From NCBI GenBank assembly GCA_947630385.1, contig CANRHG010000031.1, positions 1 through 14,112 of the forward strand: a stretch of 14,112 nucleotides of DNA. The letters are read 5' to 3'. The position numbers and the translations under genes are program-made. The notes under the pieces were generated by a model. That model ran no database searches and was not told where the DNA came from. It saw only the letters and a program-made list of their open reading frames with translations. This document shows, piece by piece, positions 7,147 through 14,112 of the stretch. Position 1 is the first letter of the stretch, and every line of letters begins with the position of its first letter. The stretch comes from an uncultured Eubacteriaceae bacterium. GTDB lineage: Bacteria > Bacillota > Clostridia > Eubacteriales > Eubacteriaceae.

Positions 7147-8568
7147 ATGCAAAATAGTACAAATGAGTTTTTGGGAAAAGAATCAATCGGAAAGTTGATG
7201 AGACAATACGCGGTCCCGTGTATTATTTCATTACTCGTTGGAGCGCTCTATAACATCGTCGACCAAATATTTATCGCAAACGCGAGCTATTTAGGTTCTT
7301 ATGGGAATGCCGCAAATACGGTCGTCTTTCCGCTTACGGTAATCGCTCTGGCGATAGCCGTTATGATTGGCGATGGGGCCTGTGCTTACATAAGTTTGCA
7401 ACTAGGAAAACAAAAAGTTTCCAAAGCAAAAAAGAGCGTGGGCAACAGCGTAATTATGGTAATTGTCGGCAGCGTACTTTTGACGGTCATTTACCTCGGC
7501 TTTTCCGACGCTTTAATCTCTATGTTTGGCGGAACGGTCAATGAGAAAACCTTTCTTTATTCCAAAGAATATTTCTTTTGGATCTCGCTTGGGATCCCGT
7601 TTTATATGTTCGGTCAGGCGATGAATCCGGTCATTCGCGCGGATGGCAATCCGAAGTTTGCGATGATCTCGACCGTATCCGGAGCAGTCATAAACATCGT
7701 TTTAGATCCTATATTTATTTTCATATTTAAGTGGGGGATGATGGGTACCGCCGTTGCGACCGTTTTGGGTCAAATTGTAACGGCTTTGCTGGGCGTTTAC
7801 TATTTGTTTATTATGAAAACCGTAAAACCTTCGCTTAAAGATTTTTCGGTAAATTTCAAGATCCAAAAGAAAATCGTTATTTTAGGGATCACGAGCTTAC
7901 TGTCGCAGGTTTCGCTCGTCGCTTCGATGGCCGCGATCAACAACATGATCCGTAAGTACGGCGCGGTGGATCCTATCTTTGGCCAACAACAGTACGCGCA
8001 AATCCCAATGGCCATCGTCGGGATCGTGATGAAGTATTTTCAAATCGTGATCTCGATCGTCGTCGGTCTGGCTGCCGGTTGCATTCCGATCGTCGGTTAC
8101 AACATGGGAGCGGATCTAAAAAAGCGCGTAAAAGAATTATTCACGAAACTTTTGAGCTCGGAAGCGGTCATCGGTTTAATCGCCTTAATAATCGTAGAAA
8201 TCTTCCCGTATTATTTACTCAGGTTTTTCGGAGCCGCCAACGAAAGCAGCTATTATCTTGTCTTCGGGATGAAATCTTTTCGGATCTATCTTTGTATGAT
8301 CGTTCTGGCTTGTGTCAACAAAGCCTGTTTTATCATGCTTCAAGCTATGGGAAAAGCCGCTATTTCCACAGCGCTCTCTATGACGCGTGAAATCCTTTTT
8401 GGCGTGGGAATCACCCTGATTCTTCCGGTCTTTTTCGGTTTAAACGGCGTTTTGTACTCGATGCCCGTTTCGGATTTATTAACCTTTATTATCAGTTTAA
8501 TAATTATCGTAAGAACTTATAATGAACTCACACATCAGTCAGAGAAAAAACTGAGCTTATCTGTTTAA
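7147..8568 (+). CDS. MATE-family efflux transporter (MepA-like)
   Basis: This 473-residue, 12-TM antiporter of the MATE superfamily typically exports cationic drugs or metabolites using a Na+ or H+ gradient. The N-terminus GKLMRQYAVPCIISLLVGALYNIVDQIFIAN is the family's typical first helix and loop in two runs (about 16-46). The halves show the expected pseudo-repeat: VIRADGNPKFAMISTVSGAV near 165 in the first, and VNKACFIMLQAMGKAAISTAL near 400 in the second. The MepA-like group is suggested by length and by DPIFGQQQYAQIP-type loop sequence near 270-285. The start, ATG at 7147, has GAAGG seven bases upstream. Expression may be controlled by the leader terminator at 7073-7123. It is a single-gene unit ending at the terminator at 8581. 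The substrate cannot be told from sequence. Confidence 0.92.
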   Translation: MQNSTNEFLGKESIGKLMRQYAVPCIISLLVGALYNIVDQIFIANASYLGSYGNAANTVVFPLTVIALAIAVMIGDGACAYISLQLGKQKVSKAKKSVGNSVIMVIVGSVLLTVIYLGFSDALISMFGGTVNEKTFLYSKEYFFWISLGIPFYMFGQAMNPVIRADGNPKFAMISTVSGAVINIVLDPIFIFIFKWGMMGTAVATVLGQIVTALLGVYYLFIMKTVKPSLKDFSVNFKIQKKIVILGITSLLSQVSLVASMAAINNMIRKYGAVDPIFGQQQYAQIPMAIVGIVMKYFQIVISIVVGLAAGCIPIVGYNMGADLKKRVKELFTKLLSSEAVIGLIALIIVEIFPYYLLRFFGAANESSYYLVFGMKSFRIYLCMIVLACVNKACFIMLQAMGKAAISTALSMTREILFGVGITLILPVFFGLNGVLYSMPVSDLLTFIISLIIIVRTYNELTHQSEKKLSLSV

Positions 8569-8580
8569 ATTTAAAATGTA

Positions 8581-8625
8581 AACATCGGTATCTTAGAAAA
8601 ATTTTGAGATCACCGGTGTTTTTTT
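8581..8625 (+). terminator. Terminator of the first MATE gene
   Basis: AACATCGGT (8581-8589) pairs with ACCGGTGTT (8612-8620) with one G:U; an inner ATCT/AGAT stem extends it past a bulged C, and T7 follows (8619-8625). The minus-strand small reading frame stops inside this hairpin, at 8610. Confidence 0.85.
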
Positions 8626-8821
8626 ATCGAACCGAATTTACGCTTCCATTCCTCAAGGATCTTTCTTCCCTCTTCATTAATTTTTTTGTTAAATTCGACA
8701 CGTTCTTGAAAAGTCATATCCTTAGTTTTTTTCGTATTCGTAATCACGAATCTTACGAATGTCATCGAGATTGAAATTCGAACTTAATTTTAATTATTTA
8801 TGAGCTTAACTCGCTTTCCAT
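8610..8821 (-). pseudogene. Broken small antitoxin-like gene
   Basis: The longest intact frame on the minus strand is 51 residues (8765 to 8610); its last 35 (starting MTFQERVEFNKKINEEGRK) are charged and helical. The preceding stretch in another frame reads NFNLDDIRKIRDYEYEKN then stop. Removing one A from the A7 run at about 8727-8733 joins them into DYEYEKTKDMTFQERV, which looks like the small antitoxin-like helical proteins common in Bacillota and cyanobacteria. Further upstream, MESELSS starts six bases after the radical SAM stop. Its frame would join too if a 22-base TTAA-flanked segment were removed. Seen directly: the frames, the A7 run and the TTAA repeats. Inferred: one ancestral gene of about 60 residues. 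No toxin gene is next to it and there is no good ribosome site. A sequencing indel could explain one break but not both. Confidence 0.4.
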
Positions 8822-8827
8822 AATTTT

Positions 8828-9709
8828 TTAAAGATGGTTTACGTCCCAATACCTGAGTTCTTCGCTTTTATAAGCGCCTTTTTCCAAAGCTTTGTCGATA
8901 GTGTCAATTAGCTTATCCTTGTCTTCGTTTAAAGTTCCGGCAAGATTGACGTAATTCGAGATGTGATTGGAACGAAAAACGGTCCCAGGCGAATCGGTGT
9001 TTTCCAACAGAAGTTTGGTCTCACGCATGATCTCATCGGGGGAGAGCATCTCAAAGCGGCCGTTTTGAATATCTTCAACCAGAGGGGCCTGACCTTCCGC
9101 CCGAAGCGTTAGAAGAGCGAAATATTCGGGATTGATCTTAGAGACGACTTTAGCGGTATTTAGCGCATGCTCCCTCCAAAGTTTTTTTCCACCGAGTCCC
9201 GAAATAGCCGTGACCGATAGCTTGATTCCAGCCTCTCTCACGCGTTTTCCGGCTTCGATTAATTCCTCACTACTTGCGCCTTTATCCATGAGTTCAAGGA
9301 CTTCATCGTCTCCCGATTCCAGTCCCAAATAAACCATATCCAGGCCGTTTTCCTTTAGTTGCTTTAATTCTTCCGGGCTTTTAATAAGGATACTTTTTGG
9401 CGTGGCGTAACACGTCACTCTGGGGTTTTCGGTAAAATTTTCATTAACCGTATTCAAAATTTTTAAAAGGTCCCCGGTCTTCATGATCAGCGCGTCCCCA
9501 TCGCCGAGAAAGATGCGTCTTACGTCCGGATAGAATTCGGATAGTTCCCTGAGTTCATCTGCCACTTCATCGGGATCGCGGATGAAAAAACGTTTTTCTT
9601 TATACATGTCGCAAAAACGACATTTGTTGTGGGAACAACCGACCGTCGTCTGGACAATTAAGCTATAAGCTTCGCTTGGTGGCCGAAAAACCCGTCCAAA
9701 AACTTTCAT
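8828..9709 (-). CDS. Radical SAM enzyme with a CX4CX2C cluster motif
   Basis: This 293-residue protein has an N-terminal radical SAM domain. The iron-sulfur ligands are Cys25, Cys30 and Cys33 in GCSHNKCRFCDMY, that is CX4CX2C rather than the common CX3CX2C. The rest fits an Elp3/B12-independent TIM barrel: FLGDGDALIM near 67-76, MVYLGLESGDDEVLELMDKG near 130-149 (the GLESG element contacts SAM in relatives) and ITAISGLGG-like VTAISGLGG near 170. It is often annotated as a HemN/Elp3-like radical SAM protein of unknown reaction; I see no SPASM or second cluster domain. An AGGAGT ribosome site precedes the ATG at 9709. It is transcribed away from the phosphopantetheinyl transferase, so a role in the peptide cluster is possible but not supported by operon structure. 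Confidence 0.88.
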   Translation of the reverse strand: MKVFGRVFRPPSEAYSLIVQTTVGCSHNKCRFCDMYKEKRFFIRDPDEVADELRELSEFYPDVRRIFLGDGDALIMKTGDLLKILNTVNENFTENPRVTCYATPKSILIKSPEELKQLKENGLDMVYLGLESGDDEVLELMDKGASSEELIEAGKRVREAGIKLSVTAISGLGGKKLWREHALNTAKVVSKINPEYFALLTLRAEGQAPLVEDIQNGRFEMLSPDEIMRETKLLLENTDSPGTVFRSNHISNYVNLAGTLNEDKDKLIDTIDKALEKGAYKSEELRYWDVNHL

Positions 9710-9738
9710 TTTAACTCCTTTGGTACTTGTTTAGAATT

Positions 9739-9778
9739 AAATTCAAATATTTAAAATAAATTTCGAATATTTTTAAAT
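9739..9778. repeat. Imperfect tandem AT-rich repeat in a divergent promoter region
   Basis: Two imperfect copies of about 20 bp abut each other: AAATTCAAATATTTAAAAT (9739-9757) and AAATTTCGAATATTTTTAAAT (9758-9778). They lie between the radical SAM gene and the transferase gene, immediately upstream of the latter's promoter. In DNA this AT-rich such a repeat may be chance; a UP-element or operator role is conceivable. Confidence 0.3.
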
Positions 9779-9786
9779 GGTATAGT
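9778..9786 (+). promoter_or_regulatory. Extended -10 promoter before the PPTase-MATE-NRPS genes
   Basis: TGGTATAGT carries the TGN extension directly before TATAGT (5 of 6 to consensus); no good -35 is seen at the proper distance. Transcription would begin near 9792-9794, close to the AGGA at 9793-9796. That leaves a leader of only about 16 bases before the ATG at 9809. Confidence 0.4.
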
Positions 9787-9808
9787 ATAAACAGGAAATA
9801 TTGTTTTC

Positions 9809-10441
9809 ATGACCTATTATACGAAATTTGAGAAACCGCTTATTATGAATACCAGTCCTAATGAGAAAATTATAAAACTAAAGGATGAGGTAATTCATCT
9901 TGTTTGGACCCATTATCCTGATTTTCCCCCAAAAGAGAGATATAAAAAACAACACGCGCTCGGAAGAGAGCTTTTAAAAAGTTCTTTAAAAAGCGATTAT
10001 AAGTTAGAATTTAATGAGCAAATGCTCGGGTTTAACCGGTACGGTAAACCTCACTTAAGAAATTATCCAGATATTCACTTTAATATCAGCCATTCGAACC
10101 GGGCCGTCATTCTGGCTTTGTCAAGTAAAGAAGTGGGGATCGATATCGAGGAGATTTGTAACTTCAGTCCAGCAATGATCGATCGGATCTTTTCGGATAG
10201 GGAAAGGGCACAGGCTAGATTTTTTAAAAATCGGGACGAATACTTTACTAGGCTTTGGACTTTAAAAGAAAGTTTGATGAAATACAACGGTACGGGCTTA
10301 AAATTCCCTCTTACGGATACGACTTTTTTACTAAAGACAAAAGACTATCCGATTAAAATAACGAGGAATGATGAGCTTTTTTTTCAAGAAAAAATTGAAG
10401 ACGCGTCCGTTTTCTCCGTCTGTACCGGAAAATTTAAATAG
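9809..10441 (+). CDS. Sfp-type 4'-phosphopantetheinyl transferase
   Basis: This 210-residue enzyme moves the phosphopantetheine arm of CoA onto a serine of carrier domains, turning apo-NRPS into its active form. Signature residues are in place: the CoA/Mg-binding EVGIDIEEI with Asp112 and Glu114, and the second motif RLWTLKESLMKYNGTGL with Trp150, Lys153, Glu154 and Lys158. The upstream FNISHSNRAVILALS (about 90-104) matches the usual SHS(G/N) block. The length is normal for the Sfp group. The start is uncertain: ATG at 9809 has an AGGA 12 bases upstream, while ATG at 9845 (MNTSPNEK) has no ribosome site; the conserved fold begins after both. Its stop is 12 bases before the MATE start. Gene order with an NRPS two genes on makes that NRPS its likely client. 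It looks more AT-rich than the two genes after it. Confidence 0.9.
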   Translation: MTYYTKFEKPLIMNTSPNEKIIKLKDEVIHLVWTHYPDFPPKERYKKQHALGRELLKSSLKSDYKLEFNEQMLGFNRYGKPHLRNYPDIHFNISHSNRAVILALSSKEVGIDIEEICNFSPAMIDRIFSDRERAQARFFKNRDEYFTRLWTLKESLMKYNGTGLKFPLTDTTFLLKTKDYPIKITRNDELFFQEKIEDASVFSVCTGKFK

Positions 10442-10453
10442 GAGAAAGTAATT

Positions 10454-12133
10454 TTGGAAGTACTGGCAAGAAATCCTAGAATCGTAAACGAAAAATTTAG
10501 AGAGTATTTTCTTCCGACCCTGCTCATCTCGTTAGCCAACAATTTAGCCGTTATCATCGATTCGATAATGGTCGGAAATATCCTCGGCAGCAATCCGATG
10601 GCGGCCATACAGCTTCTTTCACCGGTGAATCAGTTATATTTTGCGCTGACGGTCCTTTTTGGACTGGGAGCTTCGACGCTCATCTCACTGGCGATGGCCG
10701 GACGAAAGAAAGAAGAAGCCCATGATATTCTCACGGTCGCTTTTGTCACGGTCACCGTTTTGACGGTCCTTTTGATGGTCTTTCAGTTTCTGTTTTTAAA
10801 CGAGATCGTCACCTTCCTCACGAGCCTTGAAAATATGGAAGAGCTCATCACGGCGTATTACATTCCGTTTATTATCGGAACACCCTTTCAGCTGTACCTG
10901 TACAGCTTTGTCTACTGTATCCGAAGCGACGGCAGACCGAAATTTGCCTCTAACCTCATCATCATCTCCAGTGTCATTAATCTTGTGATGGATTACGTCT
11001 TGATGGCGATTTTTCATCTCGGAATTGCCGGTTCTGCGATCGCGACCGTAATCGGAAACGTCGTCTCTTTTATCCTTATGCTCTCCCAATTCTTTTATAA
11101 AGAGAATACGCTCTGGTTTGATTTTGGGATCTGTAAACATGTAGGAGAGTTTTTTAAAATGCTCTACTCGTTACTTTCGACCGGGCTTGCCGGCGCTTTT
11201 GCGACCCTTTTGGTCACGGTCCGCGTCTTTTTCCTTAACCACATGGTCCAGTACCATGGGAGCAACGACGGGATCGTAGCGATGTCCGTCGCCTCAATGG
11301 CCCTGATCCTCGTCTCGTCCATCGTGATGGGGGCCTGCCAGACGATGGTCCCGTTGATCAGTACGTTTTATGCCCAGCGCGACAACAAAAGCGTGGTCTA
11401 CACCTTTAGGCGTGCTGTTCTTTACACGCTCGCTATTTTACTGGTCATCGTCGTCTTTTATGAGATTTTTCCTTCGGCTTTTTCCTTCCTCTTTGGGATA
11501 AAGGACGCTTCCGAGCTACCGGAGACGAATCTGGCGTTAAGGGTCACGGCGCTCTCGTATCCGGGCATGGGACTAACCTTTTTATTCCTATATTACTTCA
11601 CTTCCGTGCAGAGAAACCGGATGTCGTTGATCGTCTCGTTCGCAAACGGACTGCTCTCGGTCCCCGTCGCCTATATTTTTAGTAGTTTTATGGGCCTAAA
11701 CGGGGTCTGGGTAGGAATAGTCGTCGCTCAGTATTTGACGCTGCTTCTTGCGGTTGGAATGCTTAAATACGAAGAAGTCCGGGGCAAAGGAAAGTATGAA
11801 AACCTACTATTACTAGAGCCTGATAAGAGCGAGGTCGCAAACTTTTCGCTAAAATCGGATCATCCGAAAGAAAAAATCGAGAGCGCTTTAAAGAGCGAAC
11901 CGAGGCTTAAAACAAAGGCCCCGGTAATTACCGGCGCGCTCAGTCGACTTAAAAAAGAGGCACAGCCCGCCTTCGACGTCGACGTTCGAATAAACGAAAA
12001 CGATAAAGATCTAATTATAAATTGTAGGGTCAACGGACCAAACGTTGATCTTGATTCTTTAGAAATCGACGGGCTTAAAAACGTAGAGTCCGACAAAGTA
12101 CTGGGAATGAACGAAATTAAAATTACGCTATAG
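10454..12133 (+). CDS. MATE-family transporter with a soluble C-terminal tail, probable peptide exporter
   Basis: This 559-residue protein is a 12-TM MATE transporter (about 20-440), with family blocks LPTLLISLANNLAVIIDSI (first helix) and YCIRSDGRPKFASNLIIISS near 155. It is about 100 residues longer than the other MATE here. The tail from about 440 begins with KYENLLLL, as in Clostridial MATE proteins fused to an RsbW/SpoIIAB-like ATPase domain. Its last part (507-559: FDVDVRINENDKDLIINCRV, then KVLGMNEIKITL) resembles the final strands of that domain. The middle, including the N-box with its Glu and Asn, seems absent, and a Lys/Pro-rich linker sits there instead. It starts at TTG 10454, eight bases after AGGAGA. 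The NRPS starts 12 bases downstream of its stop, so export of the NRPS product is the natural guess. The MATE call is firm; the tail assignment rests on my memory of the family. Confidence 0.9.
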   Translation: MEVLARNPRIVNEKFREYFLPTLLISLANNLAVIIDSIMVGNILGSNPMAAIQLLSPVNQLYFALTVLFGLGASTLISLAMAGRKKEEAHDILTVAFVTVTVLTVLLMVFQFLFLNEIVTFLTSLENMEELITAYYIPFIIGTPFQLYLYSFVYCIRSDGRPKFASNLIIISSVINLVMDYVLMAIFHLGIAGSAIATVIGNVVSFILMLSQFFYKENTLWFDFGICKHVGEFFKMLYSLLSTGLAGAFATLLVTVRVFFLNHMVQYHGSNDGIVAMSVASMALILVSSIVMGACQTMVPLISTFYAQRDNKSVVYTFRRAVLYTLAILLVIVVFYEIFPSAFSFLFGIKDASELPETNLALRVTALSYPGMGLTFLFLYYFTSVQRNRMSLIVSFANGLLSVPVAYIFSSFMGLNGVWVGIVVAQYLTLLLAVGMLKYEEVRGKGKYENLLLLEPDKSEVANFSLKSDHPKEKIESALKSEPRLKTKAPVITGALSRLKKEAQPAFDVDVRINENDKDLIINCRVNGPNVDLDSLEIDGLKNVESDKVLGMNEIKITL

Positions 12134-12145
12134 AAAGGTCGTTTA

Positions 12146-14112
12146 ATGAAAAATCCGTCCACAAAAGAAACGATTACAAATACACTCGCCGAGGCGAAAA
12201 AAGTAAAACAGGAAGTTTATCCGCTAACGCAAACCCAAATGGGTGTCTACGTGGCATGCATCAAGGCTCCGGATTCAACTTTATATAATATTCCATTGCG
12301 CTATACCGTCCGCAAGGACACAGGGGTCGATATCGAGCGTTTTAAGGCAGCCGTTAAAAAGGCGATTGAAAACCATGCCGGAACAAATTTCATCATCACC
12401 GAAGAGACGGGACGACCGGCGACGAAACCTAAAAAATTTGACGTAGAGATCCCGGTTGAAAAAATTTCAAAAGACGCGTTGGAACAAGCGCTCGAAGATT
12501 TTGTACACCCCTTTGACCTGGCCGAAGGACCGCTGTACCGCTATAAAATCTTTGAGACCGAAGACGAGTACGTCTTGATCGGGGACTATCACCACATCGC
12601 TTTCGATGGGACCTCGACCAGTAAAATCGAAAGTGAGATCGCAGCGGCTTATAAAGGGGAAGAACTCGAGCCGGAAGAAGTCAGTATTTTCGACATCTCC
12701 GTTTTTGAGGAAAAAATCAAAGAAACCCCGGCCTATGAAGCCTCCCACCAGTTTTTTAAAGACCGCTTTGACGACGCCGAAGTCTCTTCAAGAATTCCTT
12801 TTGATTTTAAGGAAGAAGATACGGAAAACCATCCCAACCACCGTCTGGTTCATTTTATTCCCAAAGAATTCAGGGGCAAGTCGATCGAAGACTTCTTAGA
12901 GAGGTCCGGTCTGACGGAAAACTCTCTGTTTTTAGGTACGCTTTTTTATACGACCGCAAAGTTCCTCGGACAGGAAGAGTCACTCATCTTTGCGGTCAAT
13001 CACGGCCGGGCCGATAAATCGATGAGGGTCACAGTAGGTATGATGTTAAAGCCCCTTCCGCTTAAGATGAAAATCGACGAAGAAATGAGCGTACAGGACT
13101 TCTTAAGAAGCGTACAAGAAAACCAACACAGTACCCAAAAAAACAGCCTATACCCTTTTCAGGAACTCGTAAGAGAGTACGGGTTTGACAGCGATATCCA
13201 GTTTATCTTCCAAAAGAACATCGGCCATAACTTTTATCTGGACGACGCGAAGGTCGATGTTTACCATCCGCCCGTCAAAGACGCGATGTCGCCCCTGAGT
13301 CTTACCGTGATGCAACGGGAGAACGGATACGATCTCGAGTACGAATACCAGGGGGATCTCTACGAAAAAGAGACGATCGAAAATTTCGCAAACTTCTACA
13401 CACAAATACTTTCGGAGATCTTAAACAAAGAAAGCTTAAAAGAGATCGAACTCGTAGACGGGGCCGAAGTCGAACGGGTTTTGGATATTAGCCGGGACGA
13501 AGAAATACCGGTCGATTTTAACAAGCTCTTTTTGCAACGTTTTTATGAAACGCTTAAGGAGAGCCCGGACAAAATAGCGCTTGAATTTGAAGACAGGAAT
13601 TACACGTATAAAGAGATCGATGAGCTCACTACCCGGCTTGCCGAAAAACTCATAGACTCCGGTATCGGACGAGGAGACATCGTCGCTATTTTGATCGAGC
13701 GCAGCGAATTCATGGTCCTTCTACCGATTGCCGTCTTAAAATCGGGCGCGGCCTATCTTCCGCTCGATTTAAAATCCCCCCAGGAAAGACTGGAGTTCAT
13801 GCTTGAGGACTCCAACGTCCCGCTCGTTCTCGCGGACGAAAACTTGCTGGAAAAAATCCCGAATTTCGACGGTGAGATCATAACGACGGACGAACTCTCC
13901 TCCTTAGAGTCCAGGGGATTAAGCTTACCGGAGATAAGCCCGGAAGATCTTTTTATCATTATCTACACTTCGGGCTCTACCGGAATGCCCAAGGGCGTAG
14001 AGATCAGCCATAAGAACATCGCCAACCTCATCAACTGGTCGAGTAGAGTCGATGAACTGACCCCGCAGAGCCGGTACGCCCTTCACAGCAATTTCTCCTT
14101 CGACCCACACCT
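12146..14112 (+). CDS. Non-ribosomal peptide synthetase, condensation and adenylation domains, 3' partial
   Basis: The frame from ATG 12146 is open to the right edge, giving 655 codons of a much longer enzyme. A GAAAGG ribosome site precedes it. A condensation domain occupies about 24-440: C1-like YPLTQTQMGVY, catalytic HHIAFDG (His149, His150, Asp154, Gly155; the HHxxxDG motif), VGMMLKPLPLKM for C5, and SLYPFQELV for C6. The C2 region (ENHAGTNF) departs from RHExLRTxF. The adenylation domain begins near 465 with YTYKEIDEL (A1), VLKSGAAYLPLD (A2) and YTSGSTGMPKG (A3, from Tyr607). The window ends inside A4 at FDPH (652-655), where Asp653 is the residue that normally binds the amino group. The protein opens with a condensation domain, so either an upstream module, an acyl starter or a free carrier must feed it. 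The amino acid and product cannot be read here. Confidence 0.93.
   Translation, partial: MKNPSTKETITNTLAEAKKVKQEVYPLTQTQMGVYVACIKAPDSTLYNIPLRYTVRKDTGVDIERFKAAVKKAIENHAGTNFIITEETGRPATKPKKFDVEIPVEKISKDALEQALEDFVHPFDLAEGPLYRYKIFETEDEYVLIGDYHHIAFDGTSTSKIESEIAAAYKGEELEPEEVSIFDISVFEEKIKETPAYEASHQFFKDRFDDAEVSSRIPFDFKEEDTENHPNHRLVHFIPKEFRGKSIEDFLERSGLTENSLFLGTLFYTTAKFLGQEESLIFAVNHGRADKSMRVTVGMMLKPLPLKMKIDEEMSVQDFLRSVQENQHSTQKNSLYPFQELVREYGFDSDIQFIFQKNIGHNFYLDDAKVDVYHPPVKDAMSPLSLTVMQRENGYDLEYEYQGDLYEKETIENFANFYTQILSEILNKESLKEIELVDGAEVERVLDISRDEEIPVDFNKLFLQRFYETLKESPDKIALEFEDRNYTYKEIDELTTRLAEKLIDSGIGRGDIVAILIERSEFMVLLPIAVLKSGAAYLPLDLKSPQERLEFMLEDSNVPLVLADENLLEKIPNFDGEIITTDELSSLESRGLSLPEISPEDLFIIIYTSGSTGMPKGVEISHKNIANLINWSSRVDELTPQSRYALHSNFSFDPH

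Noticed and set aside
8722..8735. A AAA AAC slippery heptamer on the minus strand as a programmed -1 frameshift site
   Set aside because: The -1 frame meets a stop within a few codons; joining the two protein pieces needs a +1 shift or loss of one base, so decay is the simpler reading.
7147..12133. The two MATE genes as a recent tandem duplication
   Set aside because: They differ in length, tail and sequence throughout; they belong to different MATE groups and share only family-level motifs.
12467..12899. Overlapping reading frames on both strands inside the NRPS
   Set aside because: The plus-one frame carries continuous NRPS motifs across the whole stretch, so these are shadows.
1..14112. 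CRISPR arrays, tRNA or rRNA genes, insertion sequences and phage attachment sites
   Set aside because: I found no regular spaced repeats, cloverleaf sequences, transposase reading frames or terminal inverted repeats.

Overview
The window looks like the chromosome of a low-GC Gram-positive anaerobe (Bacillota, Clostridia-like or a neighbouring class). The signs are strong Shine-Dalgarno sites, GTG and TTG starts, intrinsic terminators with U-tracts, an ascorbate-type PTS with a PRD regulator, an RsbU/SpoIIE-type phosphatase and MepA-like MATE pumps. I cannot name the genus. There are nine intact or edge-truncated genes, one probable broken small gene, and no RNA gene, CRISPR array or insertion sequence that I can see.

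Region 1 (1-4010): a PTS operon. A BglG/LicR-type regulator (5' end outside the window) is followed by free EIIA, EIIB and EIIC proteins of the ascorbate (Ula/Sga) family, closed by a strong terminator. The IIB-IIC spacer is 169 bases and holds three stem-loops. No catabolic gene is visible, so the sugar is unknown.

Region 2 (4011-6900): a 371-base spacer, then a two-TM membrane phosphatase of the RsbU/SpoIIE type. It converges, across a shared terminator, on a minus-strand 7-TM protein of unknown function.

Region 3 (6900-8830): a divergent regulatory region with two copies of ACTA-N4-TAGT spaced 31 bp apart. It also has a plus-strand promoter followed at once by an intrinsic terminator, which looks like an attenuated leader or a tiny RNA. 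After these come a MepA-like MATE pump, a terminator, and the remains of a small antitoxin-like gene on the minus strand.

Region 4 (8828-14112): a minus-strand radical SAM enzyme diverges from what looks like the start of a non-ribosomal peptide cluster. This consists of an Sfp-type phosphopantetheinyl transferase, a second MATE transporter and an NRPS (condensation plus adenylation domain) cut by the right edge. The genes are 12 bases apart, so a plausible reading is that the transferase arms the NRPS carrier domains, the NRPS builds a peptide and the MATE exports it. The MATE carries a soluble tail that looks like the C-terminal half of an RsbW/SpoIIAB-like ATPase domain with its ATP-binding half missing. 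This NRPS cluster is the best candidate for an undescribed system here, but its product cannot be read because most of it lies outside the window.
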